A stretch of DNA of 64,000 nucleotides. Origin: Stictocephala bisonia. Its lineage: Eukaryota; Arthropoda; Insecta; Hemiptera; Membracidae. The DNA lies in assembly GCA_035578905.1 (NCBI GenBank), contig JAQJVL010000523.1, forward strand, positions 546,180-610,179, given 5' to 3'. Within the stretch, counting starts at the first letter, position 1; the number at the start of each line of letters is the position of its first letter. Of this stretch, positions 19,292-28,975 are shown in pieces. The notes beneath the pieces were generated by a model. That model saw only the letters and a list, made by a program, of their open reading frames with translations. It made no database searches and was not told where the DNA came from. Both the position numbers and the translations under genes were made by a program.

Positions 19292-20215
19292 ATGAATGTG
19301 AGAGAAATCATCGCCAAAGAGCTACACGCTCCAGCCAGAAGAACATTTCCCACCAGACCTGTGGAAGTCAAAGGAATAGACGATCTGTATCAGGCTGACT
19401 TGGTGGAGATGATACCATACTCAAAGTTTAACAAGGGCTACAAGTACATTCTCACATTAATCAACTGCTTTACCAAATACGCTTACGCAATACCAGTCAA
19501 GGACAAGTCTGGACAGGAAATCGTCAAGGCTATACAACCTGTTTTGGAGGAGAATCGGATGACGCATCTGCAAACCGACATGGGAAAAGAGTTTTACAAC
19601 GCTGGATTCACCAAGCTAATGAAGAAACACAACATTAATCATTACTCTGTGTACAGCGAGAAGAAGGGAGCCATAGTGGAGAGATTCAATCGTAGTCTCA
19701 AGTCTCTAATGTGGAGAAAATTCACAGAACTGGGCAACTACCAATGGATTAAAATCCTACCCGACCTGTTGGAAGAGTACAACACGAGAAAACATAGAAC
19801 AATTGGCATGGCACCTTTTGAGGTGAACAAAAAGAACGAAGATTTGGTCAGACGAAACATTAACAAGAATAGACAAAAATATAAGAAGGAAAAGATCGAG
19901 TTCAAAGTGGGTGACAAAGTAAGGATAAGCAAGTATAAAAAGGTTTTCGATAAGGGATACCTACCCAACTGGACAAACGAGATTTTTACTGTGGAAGCGG
20001 TGCGTCCAACTGTACCGACTACGTATCACCTAAAGGATTACCGCAACAACATGCTTCAAGGAAGCTTTTACGGGAAAGAACTGCTCAAGACCAGACACGG
20101 AGACGTATACCTAGTGGAAAAGGTGTTGAGGAGAAAGGGTAACAAAGTGCTGGTTAAGTGGCTTGGCTTTGATGGTACTCACAATTCGTGGATAAATAAA
20201 AGTGAAGTTGTGTGA
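19292..20215 (+). CDS. Polinton retroviral-type integrase with chromodomain
   Basis: This is a complete frame of 307 residues. The rve catalytic core shows the DDE triad in LYQADLVEM, HLQTDMGKEF and GAIVERFNRSLK; all three residues are present. The N-terminal HHCC zinc domain of retroviral integrases is not visible. The C-terminus (about 265-307, VYLVEKVLRRKG...VKWLGFDGTHNSWIN) is a chromodomain, which in chromoviral integrases guides insertion by binding histone marks. The enzyme would cut and join the element's terminal repeats to host DNA. Its stop is 29 bases before the ATPase ATG. The frame looks intact, unlike most genes of this copy. Confidence 0.9.
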   Translation: MNVREIIAKELHAPARRTFPTRPVEVKGIDDLYQADLVEMIPYSKFNKGYKYILTLINCFTKYAYAIPVKDKSGQEIVKAIQPVLEENRMTHLQTDMGKEFYNAGFTKLMKKHNINHYSVYSEKKGAIVERFNRSLKSLMWRKFTELGNYQWIKILPDLLEEYNTRKHRTIGMAPFEVNKKNEDLVRRNINKNRQKYKKEKIEFKVGDKVRISKYKKVFDKGYLPNWTNEIFTVEAVRPTVPTTYHLKDYRNNMLQGSFYGKELLKTRHGDVYLVEKVLRRKGNKVLVKWLGFDGTHNSWINKSEVV

Positions 20216-20243
20216 ATTACTCAGTTTGAGCTTAGACAAAAAA

Positions 20244-20948
20244 ATGAAAACACCCAAATTGCCTATCGTCAACTTTGACGTATACTGCGGAGGAGATATG
20301 AAGGAAATGAGCAAACACAGTGATCCTTTGCCAAACCATGTTCGATGTATCATATGCGAACCTTCAAATTCCGGCAAGACTAATGTAATGTTAACCTTGT
20401 TGTTTAATCCAAAGGGACTAAAGTTTGAAAATGTCTACGTGTTTTCAAAATCACTCCATCAGCCAAAGTATAAGTTGCTAGAGAAGGTACTACTGACTAT
20501 ACCCGGTATAGGATATTTCCCTTTCACAGACAACGGTGAGGTGATTCATCCAAACGAGGTGAAAGAACACTCTGTGATGGTGTTTGATGATGTCGCATGT
20601 GAAAAGCAAGACAACATCAGAAACTACTTTACAATGGGACGACACCAGAATGTTGATACTTTTTACCTATGTCAAACATACAGTAGAATACCTAAACAGC
20701 TGATAAGGGACAATGCAAACTTTATTATTGTGTTCAAGCAGGACGACAGAAATTTAAGACACGTCTACGAAGATCATATAAATACGGACATGTCTTATGG
20801 GAGATTCAAAGAGTTGTGTGCCACCGCATGGAACAGTGGTAAGAACAAATTCGTTGTAGTGGACAAAGAACGTAACATCAACGATGGTAGATACCGCGTC
20901 GGACTCGACGAGTTTGTCAAAGTTTTACAACATGATGCTGAAGGTTAG
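20244..20948 (+). CDS. FtsK/HerA-type genome packaging ATPase
   Basis: The first ATG is at 20,244; an upstream GTG extension overlaps the integrase and is unlikely. The 234-residue protein has Walker A CEPSNSGKTNVML, Walker B SVMVFDDVA and the downstream FYLCQTYSRIPKQLIRDNAN sensor-type motif. This matches the A32/Polinton branch of the FtsK-HerA superfamily, which pumps DNA into a preformed capsid. The integrase-ATPase pair is tightly spaced and probably co-transcribed. The frame is intact. The left copy has lost the gene. Confidence 0.88.
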   Translation: MKTPKLPIVNFDVYCGGDMKEMSKHSDPLPNHVRCIICEPSNSGKTNVMLTLLFNPKGLKFENVYVFSKSLHQPKYKLLEKVLLTIPGIGYFPFTDNGEVIHPNEVKEHSVMVFDDVACEKQDNIRNYFTMGRHQNVDTFYLCQTYSRIPKQLIRDNANFIIVFKQDDRNLRHVYEDHINTDMSYGRFKELCATAWNSGKNKFVVVDKERNINDGRYRVGLDEFVKVLQHDAEG

Positions 20949-21232
20949 TTTTAGCCAGCCTCTTGTGACAAGAGAGTACCATCTACCTATGAATGAGGAT
21001 CGCAAATCATCATGGAGATTGCGCGAGGCGCATAACACAATGACGTTAGACAGGCTACGTTTTAAAAGGCGAATAGATACGTTGGAAGCAACCATTTCGG
21101 GCCCACTTCTTTTGCTGCATATTGCGAAGCGGAAAGACTTGGAAAACAGAAAAACAGGAAAACATGAAAACAGAAAAACAGAAAAACAGGAAAACAGAAA
21201 ATAACCTGAGGGGATTCCGTAAGAATATGGAT
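20949..21232 (+). other. Intergenic stretch with a simple repeat
   Basis: No gene is supported. Between about 21,140 and 21,203 the sequence is a low-complexity run of AAAACAGG/AAAACAGA-type units. GGGGATTCCGTAAG near 21,210 resembles, in part inverted, the GGAATCCCGTAA end of module copy 1. An ORF running through the repeat is a composition artefact. Confidence 0.6.
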
Positions 21233-21354
21233 GGGAGCACAAGAGTGCAGGAGGTAGCAAATAGAAGAAGAAGGTCGGCTTTAGCGTCAGAGACGCATTC
21301 ACTTTCCGCAGCGGGGAGGGGCTGTGAAATTCCATTAAAAACCCAATAAATAAA
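21233..21354 (+). promoter_or_regulatory. Gene-boundary module, copy 3, with insertion and poly-A signal
   Basis: It has the same core as 18,453 and 19,135, but where the others read ACC it carries about 20 extra bases (21,281-21,300, TTAGCGTCAG then AGACGCATTC). It ends AAAACCCAATAAATAAAG, giving a poly-A signal about 35 bp before the next gene's ATG. Confidence 0.75.
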
Positions 21355-21386
21355 GATGTGATATCTTAAATTAGTTGTTCGACAAG

Positions 21387-22355
21387 ATGACGTTCAAGGA
21401 TGAACATCTTATACGAGAAATAAAGATGCTGCAGGATAGTATAAGGCAAAAGTTGTGCGATATTAAGAGCAGTTCAATTCAAACACAACGTTCGTTGGAA
21501 GTACAGTACAAACCGTTGATTGATCCACTAAAACAGTTGACAAAGACGGTTGTTGCTGCCAAAGAGATCAAGCAAGAGCCCAAAGAGGAGAATGAAGTGG
21601 AAGTGGAGGAGGAGGAGGAGGTTTTTGAGTCTGAGCAGTCATCTGGAAGACCGTCTTTAGCGTCAGAATTTGACGCATTTATTCGTGCAAACAACATTGG
21701 AGACGTGTTAAGCACCTACCTTCACTTTATTCAAACGGATGATAAGGAAGAAGCTGATTTCACGAACGGCATTCACTATGATGGCAACGAGTGGAAAATG
21801 GGATCGTATCTGGTTAGCTTTTCCGATAACGACATAATTATAAATGGAGTTGAATACAAGGGAACACCTGGACTGTTTGAGTTGATTTTCAAGAAACATC
21901 CGCAGAGTGGATCGTTCAACGACAATGATTTAAAAGTGTACAAGCAAATGCTAGAGGCAACTGGTGTTCACAAGCGTGAAGATGGAAGAGGAATAAAATC
22001 CAACAGAGGCTACAAGTACACGAATATTATATCAAATATGTTTCCACCAAAAAATAAGAAGAAACTACCCTTACTACGTGCTTCTCCAGCGTTTAGAAAA
22101 AGACCAAGTCAACCACTATCACCATTTATCGGTGAAAAGAGAACAAAGTTGGGAGAGGGTTTGCTAATGGAAGTTGAGAAATCCAAAATCGACTACCGGT
22201 ACTGGGATGACCCTAATGAACTGGTTGATCGTTTGCGTCTGTTGTTAGCATCTAAAGAAGCAGGTAACAGTGGTCACAATAATGAGATTATCGCCATTCT
22301 GGAGGAGCTCAAGGAGGTGGATATTATAAAAGACTTTGATAACCTTATTTTGTAA
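21387..22355 (+). CDS. DUF8207-like Polinton protein, 322 aa
   Basis: The first ATG is at 21,387; a TTG twelve bases upstream is not preferred. The N-terminal 90 residues look helical and end in a strongly acidic run (EVEVEEEEEVFESE). The central domain has GNEWKMGSYLVSFSDNDIII, GVEYKGTPGLFELIFKK and KREDGRGIKSNRGYKYTNII, which I match to the DUF8207 family seen in many arthropod Polintons. The C-terminal third holds a basic Pro/Ser linker (KNKKKLPLL, KRPSQPLSPF) and a helical tail. The function is unknown; its place at the head of the capsid-side cluster suggests a virion or assembly role. The frame is intact and longer than the left copy. Confidence 0.75.
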   Translation: MTFKDEHLIREIKMLQDSIRQKLCDIKSSSIQTQRSLEVQYKPLIDPLKQLTKTVVAAKEIKQEPKEENEVEVEEEEEVFESEQSSGRPSLASEFDAFIRANNIGDVLSTYLHFIQTDDKEEADFTNGIHYDGNEWKMGSYLVSFSDNDIIINGVEYKGTPGLFELIFKKHPQSGSFNDNDLKVYKQMLEATGVHKREDGRGIKSNRGYKYTNIISNMFPPKNKKKLPLLRASPAFRKRPSQPLSPFIGEKRTKLGEGLLMEVEKSKIDYRYWDDPNELVDRLRLLLASKEAGNSGHNNEIIAILEELKEVDIIKDFDNLIL

Positions 22356-22366
22356 ACATTATCGTA

Positions 22367-23176
22367 ATGTCTATCGACAAGTTCGGACGTCAGTTAGTTC
22401 AAAAAGGTGCTGCTGCTGCTGCTGTGCTCAAAAGAGCACGAGGTGAAGGATTTAAATTGACTCCTGAAGGAAACTATGATATGCAAAATAAAGTTTTATC
22501 AAATATAGGTGATGCAATAAGTGAAAATGATGCAGTCAGTCTAAAGATTATAGGTGAGCATTGTGTATTATTCGAGGATAAATACATTAATGCTAAAAAC
22601 AGGTATATAGCAAATGTTCAGAATCCTATTGAAGCAAAAGATGCTGCAACTAAATTGTACGTAGACTCTCTTGTTCCACCTAGATACGGCACCTTTTGGC
22701 ACTTTGGGAAAAAACTGTTGGTTGAGGTGGCCGACCCAATAGATGATGCAGACGTAGTTACAAAGAAATACCTGACGGCTAATAGCCCAAAAAAGGCTAA
22801 AAGCGGGTGGGCGTTTAACAATATGCGATTAACGTCAATCAAAGATCCTGTTGAACCTCAAGATGCAGTGACTCAAAACTACCTTTCAGAATCTCTTAAC
22901 GTGGTACGTGAAAAATGGATTCCTAAACAGACAGCTAATGAGTGGGATTTCGGAGATAAAAAGCTTTCCTCTGTAGGTGATCCAGTCACGATACAAGACG
23001 CTGTAACTATGAATTATCTTGTACGAGCAATGAGTGCATTACTTTACGATATATACTATCGCATATTACCACCTCAAGATCACATCCACAGTTTGTCTAA
23101 AGAGGAGTGGATCGATAAACATATTGTTAGACCGTATTTCTTAAACGAAGCTACTAGAGTTAGATCACACGAATAA
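22367..23176 (+). CDS. Fibre-like repeat protein, 269 aa (right copy)
   Basis: This is a complete frame from ATG at 22,367, eleven bases after the previous stop. It is nearly identical to the left-copy protein (6,141-6,944) and has the same five DP...DAVT..YL repeats. The main difference is an expanded alanine run near residue 15 (five Ala here). Conservation of both frames is notable because neighbouring genes are broken. Confidence 0.7.
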   Translation: MSIDKFGRQLVQKGAAAAAVLKRARGEGFKLTPEGNYDMQNKVLSNIGDAISENDAVSLKIIGEHCVLFEDKYINAKNRYIANVQNPIEAKDAATKLYVDSLVPPRYGTFWHFGKKLLVEVADPIDDADVVTKKYLTANSPKKAKSGWAFNNMRLTSIKDPVEPQDAVTQNYLSESLNVVREKWIPKQTANEWDFGDKKLSSVGDPVTIQDAVTMNYLVRAMSALLYDIYYRILPPQDHIHSLSKEEWIDKHIVRPYFLNEATRVRSHE

Positions 23177-23218
23177 AAACCCTTGAATTTGAATAGAGAC
23201 AGTCATTTGATCTTTATA

Positions 23219-23826
23219 ATGCCGAGAGTCAATAAGAAAAAAGTCAGTTGTCATTCAACAGTCAAAGGGTGTGGACTACTAGATACGGTAAGTAGTTTTG
23301 CTAGTTCAGCTCTCAACAAATGGATCGATCTACTACCAGTGGAACTTTATCTGCCAGGAGGTTACAGGTACTGTGGTCCAGGTACCAAATTAAAGGAGCG
23401 TGTAGCTCGTGGTGATCAGGGAATTAACAAGTTGGACGAGGCCTGTAAGGAGCACGACATTGCATATTCCAAATATAGTGACAATCAACACCGTAGACAG
23501 GCGGATCAACAGCTGGCCGATAAGGCTTGGAATAGGGTTAAATCATCAGACGCTTCTTAGCAGAACGAGCCGCAGCTTGGTCCGTGACAACAACTATGAA
23601 TGCCAAGAAAAAGCTGGGAGGTACAATGAAGAGACGACGCGTATGCAAAAAGAAAAAGATCGCAAAGCGGCGAGGTAAAGGTTACTATTTAAAGAAGTAT
23701 AAGAAGGGAGAGGGCTACTATTTAAAGCCGTACAAGCAGGGAAATGGATCACCTAAAGTCGTACATAAGAAAAAAAAAAAATATTACGTTAAAACACTTA
23801 CCGGATCGGGCTCTTACAAACTTTGA
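23219..23826 (+). pseudogene. Phospholipase A2 gene with basic tail, frameshifted (right copy)
   Basis: The ATG is at 23,219-23,221 (MPRVNKKK). The PLA2 domain keeps the calcium loop YRYCGPGT and the catalytic dyad in DEACKEHDIAY. Shortly after, at about 23,559, one T is missing compared with the left copy, giving a stop after SSDAS. The basic region continues in another frame (23,584-23,826) with GYYLKKYK/GYYLKPYK repeats and ends in TGSGSYKL. In this copy the basic tail and protease are in different frames. Confidence 0.75.
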
Positions 23827-24151
23827 CCTGGACAGATATGCACGTAAATTTGGAATACCACATTTTCGAGGTGTTTTTATGAGAGACGCCTTACCACAGA
23901 ATATTTGGAAAAAGGAAAATGCCATTGTTAATTTAGATTCAAACAGTGGGAGGGGTACTCACTGGGTGTGTTATAAAAAAGTTGATAACGTGGTGAAATA
24001 CTTTGATAGTTTTGGAAACCTACAACCACTGCCAGACCTTTTAGAGTATTTTCAGGGATGTAAAGTTTTGTACAACTACACTTCGCATCAGACTTTCGGC
24101 TCCAACATCTGCGGTCATTTATGTTTAGAGTTTTTGATGAATCAACTTTAG
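23744..24151 (+). CDS. Adenain-like cysteine protease, 135 aa (right copy)
   Basis: This frame has its own ATG at 23,744 and overlaps the basic tail of the PLA2 reading frame. Catalytic motifs are GTHWVCY (His), YFDSFG (Asp) and QTFGSNICGHLCLEF (Gln and Cys). Its length is short for the family, but the core is complete. The frames converge across a 12-A run at 23,770-23,781. In the left copy the aligned ATG is lost and the run has nine A, which fuses the two domains. The protease would process capsid precursors. Confidence 0.75.
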   Translation: MDHLKSYIRKKKNITLKHLPDRALTNFDLDRYARKFGIPHFRGVFMRDALPQNIWKKENAIVNLDSNSGRGTHWVCYKKVDNVVKYFDSFGNLQPLPDLLEYFQGCKVLYNYTSHQTFGSNICGHLCLEFLMNQL

Positions 24152-24172
24152 TATGTGTCTGACTTTTAGAGA

Positions 24173-24860
24173 ATGAGTAGCATTATGTTTTGTGTGAGTG
24201 GAAGTAGTTCAGTGTTTGGCTGTAATATTTTTCCTGCAATAGACCTCTCTGAGGGCGATTGGGAAATTGGATTGGTAGACTTTACAACATACAACTCTAT
24301 ACCAAACGTTGAGAAGGGAGTCAATAATTTGTTCCATTACGGTGATAGTCGACATACTGACTGGTTCTTATGAAATTGACGACATTACAAAATTATCGAA
24401 CACAAAATCAACGATCCGAATTTAAAGATTAGAGGCAACAACAATACGTTTAATGTGGAAATTTACGGTGAAAAGGTAATTGACTTCTCTCAGGAATACA
24501 GCATAGGTTCACTGTTGGGCTATTCCAGATTGAGTCTTGAACCAAATAAATGGCACGTGTCAGACACACCAGTTGCCATTATTAAAGTTAATGGCATACG
24601 AGTTGAATGTAACGTGGTTAGAGGTTCTTATCAAAATGGTACAGAAGGACACGTTATTCACGAGTTTTACCCTGCCGTACCTCATGGGTTTAAAATTGTT
24701 GAAACGCCCCGTAACGTCATTTACTTGCCAGTAAGCGTCTAGAGGTTGGAAAACATAACAGTTAGACTCTCCGATCAAGACAATCGTTTGATAAATCTGA
24801 GAGACGAAGTGGTCAACATTAGACTTCACTTGAAACGTAAAGATGGGTCTGATTTTCAAT
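24173..24860 (+). pseudogene. Minor capsid (penton-like) gene, right copy, broken
   Basis: It starts with ATG at 24,173 (MSSIMFCVSG). Relative to the left copy, about five bases are missing near 24,348 and one near 24,393, so a stop appears between them. The frame then recovers (24,455-24,742) until a Lys codon is replaced by TAG at 24,740-24,742. Homology continues to about 24,860 (RLENITVRLSDQ... KRKDGSDFQ). It lies between the protease and the capsid start. Confidence 0.75.
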
Positions 24861-24960
24861 AAATTAGATGGACACAGGACAAAATCAATCAGTCGCCTGT
24901 TACGTTTGAAACGGTTAACATCAAAGAACAAGGAGTTTTTACAGTCTCTCGGACTTCAAT

Positions 24961-24976
24961 ATGTTGTCCGTAAGTA
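24961..24976 (+). pseudogene. Major capsid gene, first codons only
   Basis: ATGTTGTCCGTAAGTA matches the first five codons of the left-copy capsid gene (4,360 downward). A mariner-type element interrupts it at a TA. Only TAGTA of the gene follows the element, and then satellite sequence begins, so the rest of the gene and the Polinton end are deleted. Confidence 0.85.
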
Positions 24977-26886
24977 CACCTGAGCAGGTCTAGCAAGAGC
25001 CGTGGCCGGCGCGAGAGGGGAAGTGAAGTAGTGCGCAGTGGGGAGAGAGGGAGGGAAGCACTGGGCCGTCTCGCCGCACCGACCTCACCGATACGTCACT
25101 GAACGCAGTCTGCTTTATCGTAATGACTTTTACGTTAATATAAAAATATTACTTTAGCAATTATATAAATAATCTATGGCTTTTAACTATAGATGACAAA
25201 ATAATAATATTATTTATATAGAGCTATTTGAAATAAAAATCTGTTGTTACTTACTGTGATTATTTAATCCAGGGGTTCTACTCCACTTAGATCATTGTCG
25301 CACAGTTCAACATCACTTTCTGGTTCGCTGTCATCATTGTTATCTTCTGTGTCGGAATTTTCTCCCAAATTAATTATTAATTGTTCACTTATTACGTCGA
25401 TTTCCGGTTCTAATGCCAAATAATCCAATTCCACCTTTTTAACATGGTTCACACGAGATATCCATTGCTCTTGTGTTATCTGGCTACATATGTCAACAAC
25501 AAGTTGTTTAACTTCAGCTAATTTAAACGAAACATTTCTTTTGGCTACACTCTCCTTAAGTAAACTCCATATCATTTCAATTGGATTTAAATCCGGATGG
25601 TATGGTGGTAATCTTAAAACTGAATGGCCAGCTTCCGCCAGGATAGAATCTATTTTAAATGTTTTGTACTTTGGTTTATTTTCTTTAATAACAGAGTATA
25701 ATTCTGGCTTTAACATGTTAGTAGAAAAGTGTATGTTTCGTTCTGATAACCACTTACTCATGTCTGCCTTTAACGTTGACGATGTGGGAGCTGGGTTTAA
25801 CTGTACATTGTGGTAGGGCGCATTATCAATAACAATCACAGAGTTTTGGGGTATGTTACGAATTAATCTTTCCTGTATCCATTTATCATAATTATTGAAT
25901 TTCATGTCACCATGATAATCGCCCGATTTTTTCCCAGAAATAATGTCAATAGTGCTTTATTTACAAAACCATCTTCGTTTCCGGCATGAACAATGATTAT
26001 TCTCTCGCCCTTACTAATTGGGGTTTTTAAATCTGCCTCGCTTGCATCACTCCAACTCAAGAGTTTTGTGTGTGTAGAATGAACGTATGTTTCGTCCATA
26101 TAGATTACAGCCCTACCTTCCGATCGATAACTTTGGACACTTCTTAAATATTTCAAACGTAGTTCCCTTATATCACTTTTTTCAATTAATATTTGTCTTT
26201 TATTGACTGATTTCCTCCAGCGAAAATTTAGCTTGTGCAGAACCTTGCCAAGCGACCATTTACTCCCAGTAAAATTAATTTTTTTTCTTAGAACTGGCAG
26301 TAGAGTTTTTATTGTAGGTCGTTCACCGTTAATTTTGTGGAACTCATTTACAGTTCGTCTGACTACGCACAAATCAAAGTCATCTAGCTCCGTTTTGCTC
26401 TTTACTCTGTGCCTATTTTTATTTGGAGTATTAAACTTGGTTCCAGTCTGGACAACGGTTCTGTTTTCTGCAACTATTCTCTTTACAGACGTCAGGGATA
26501 TACCTGTGGCTTCTGCTACACGACATTGAACCTGCTTTATATTTATTGCAGCTCCAGTTTCCGCTTCACGTTTCATAAACTTATACACATTTGCAATAAT
26601 CTCTCGACTTTGGCTATGCAATACTTTTCGTCCTCCAATTAGTTTACGGTGCTGCTGAGCTTCCATTTAATATCGATATAAACAAAATAACAATAATCAA
26701 TCACTACAAAACAAACTAAAGAACGACAGAACAAGCACGTGAACGCTAGATGTAGGCGCGACGGAGCGATTCGTCACGAAGGATAGCCAGCAGTGAACTG
26801 AGCCGGCCGCTACCCCCACTCCTAAGTCTGAGCGTTAGTCTACTGCGCATCTTTGGCCCACGGCTATTGCTGTACCTGCTCAGGTG
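24977..26886 (-). mobile_element. Tc1/mariner-type (IS630 superfamily) DNA transposon
   Basis: The element is 1,910 bp and is flanked by TA at 24,975 and 26,887. The terminal inverted repeats start CACCTGAGCAGGT and continue AGCAA(G/T)AGCCGTGG at both ends with few mismatches. One minus-strand transposase gene lies inside. The 5' and 3' non-coding parts (24,977-25,263 and 26,667-26,886) hold no other gene. Confidence 0.9.
25264..26666 (-). pseudogene. Mariner-type transposase, single frameshift
   Basis: It starts with ATG at 26,664-26,666. The N-terminal half has helix-turn-helix-like DNA-binding sequence (QVQCRVAEATGISLTSVKRI). The DDE catalytic residues fall in VIYMDETYVHS, VIVIDNAPYHN and PYHPDLNPIEMIWSLLKE. 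The frame breaks near 25,930 in a run of six A (minus strand): the first frame stops at 25,902 and the second continues to 25,264. One missing base explains it. The C-terminus is unusually acidic (SDTEDNNDDSEPESD). The gene is otherwise full length, so the insertion is not ancient. Confidence 0.88.
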
Positions 26887-26891
26887 TAGTA

Positions 26892-26966
26892 GATTTGGAA
26901 CCTCTCCTTCATCACCACTGGTTACGAAAACCGACTTGAAACTACTCATTCATCACTACTGGTTAC
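26892..26966. repeat. Satellite stub between the mariner element and the Gypsy LTR
   Basis: There are two 41-bp units here. Their sequence matches the higher-order position seen near 12,427-12,500, and the matching continuation appears at 36,241 after the Gypsy element. Confidence 0.9.
26963..26966. repeat. Target-site duplication TTAC (left)
   Basis: TTAC precedes the left LTR, and TTAC at 36,241-36,244 follows the right LTR. In intact satellite copies this position reads GGTTACTAAAAAC once. Confidence 0.85.
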
Positions 26967-28975
26967 TGAGACCCATCCCCCCCCCACCAAAGCTGGAAAG
27001 CGCGCCAACCGGGGGATGGCTCAAAACAAGTCGAGCGATGGGATCACGGGTGGCAGTTGGAGGGTCAAAATAATACTCGGCAGCTGAGCAAAACTAATTT
27101 ATTATTAAGAACACAAACTGGCATGCAGAAGGCCACAATATAAATTTTCACTTAAATAAATAACAACACACTAAAATTACCAAGATACTACACAATAATA
27201 ACAAACGCTATAAATACCACAAACTCTACAAATACCCAAAATTTAACAATTAATCAACTGTATGGCCTATCTGCAGTTTAGCCTGAGACACCCCAAAACG
27301 TAAGAAAATTTAATAGGCCCCAACTAAAAGTGACGAAAATTATAAAATTTTTGGTATCACCAATTACACCGGCAATTTGGCCCGCATCCCTTGATTCCAC
27401 CGGGCCAGGGAGTAAGCCGGAATCCCTGGGCAGCTCCGAATTAAAAGTTAAGCAAAAGAACAATAATCCCCTTTTGGTGAAAGTTTAAAAATTAAATAAT
27501 TTAAAAGAAAATATAACACGGTACCGTTCGAGTAAAAATTCACTTCAAAAACCCCCCCCCCCTAATACACTTAACAAAAAAAAATAAAGAACAATAACTA
27601 GGCCTAAGCATATAAATCAATAATAACAGGACTTAACCATAGGGACCTAACAACTATAAAATCTAAAAAGATATAACAACAAATAAAACTAATTAATTAA
27701 TAACAAGGAATATAAACTAATTAAAAATAAATAACAATAAATATAAATAAAATAAATATTAACATCAAAAAAATCTTGGGTCTTTTAAAAGCTTTTCCCT
27801 CTTTAATAAAAAATAATTAAGTCCCCATGGCTGTTTCATGATTCACTGTCCAGGTTTTTAGTTTTAGGCCTAGGCCACACCAAAAGTTCCGCAAACTTTT
27901 TTCTTCTTTTTTTTATATATATTTTTTTTCTTGTTTTTTTATAAATCACCCCCAGCTCAGCCGCCGGGAAAAGATGGAAAGAACTGACCTGAGGACTGAA
28001 GACTTCTACCCCCAAAGATGTAGGGCGGGTAGCGGGCAACTCCAGGCTCCAACATGGTCCTCAGGCCAGGCTAGCAGTGGAGAATATCGAAGTTCCCCCG
28101 GACGGCGGGCTGAGGGCTGAAAGTCCCACTCAAGGACCCTGGACTGTAGGGCACAACACACAGCACATCAAAAACAGTCCAGCCATCACAACAAAATATT
28201 ACACATAACCACTAAATATAAGTGTGCATGATTTCGCCAAACTTAACATGAAGAGACAAACTTAACATGATTGGAGGGAGAGAATAACTTTAGGCTATGA
28301 AAAATTAACAACTTACAACTTAACCAATTACAAGTTAACAAATTACCAAAGAATAAATTGCGTATATGGAACTAAAAAAAAATGACAAACTGAAAACCAG
28401 GCTATGGAAACATGAGCAATAGGTTATAACATGAAAAGCTAAAGATAGGCTAGGTTATTGTCAAAGAACAAAAAATATGGTAAATCGGTAACACAACTGT
28501 AGAAAGGCTCAATAAACATCATACAGAATTACAATTGAAAATAAAACAAGATATAATAGAGCAATTACTGGTAAACCTGCAACCTGGAGCACATGGCTCA
28601 AACATAGGTTAACTAAACTAGACAAAGAACATAAATTTAACAAAACTCTGAAAACACAAGTAAGAACGATTAATATTATTTAAACAAAAGTATTTTCACC
28701 AAAAGGGTGATTAGATATTAAAACTTACAAAATGAACACTTACGTTTTAGTTTGTCTAGCCAAACATGGTACGGAGGTTCGGCCGAGTAGAACTCTTCTA
28801 GAACAAATTTAGACTGAACAGACAGGCCAACCTGACCGAAGCTGCTGGAACACGGAACGAGAACGGAACTGGGCCAACGGCTAGCAAAGTACGCGGAACG
28901 CAGAGCGTGAGCGATCTCAGGCAGCCTGGCAGACAAAAAAAAAAACCGAAATGTACCGGTCAAAGACCCGGTACA
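26967..28975 (-). repeat. 3' LTR of the Gypsy element
   Basis: It is 2,009 bp; on the minus strand it begins TGTACCGGGTCTTTG and ends GATGGGTCTCA (TG...CA). Compared with the other LTR the visible differences are a G/C change near 27,528 and small length changes in C, A and T runs. It is AT-rich with no ORF of note. Confidence 0.95.

Noticed and set aside
20949..21349. Overlapping Lys/Asn-rich or Phe/Ser-rich frames after the ATPase.
   Set aside because: They are translations of the AAAACAGG-type simple repeat on either strand.
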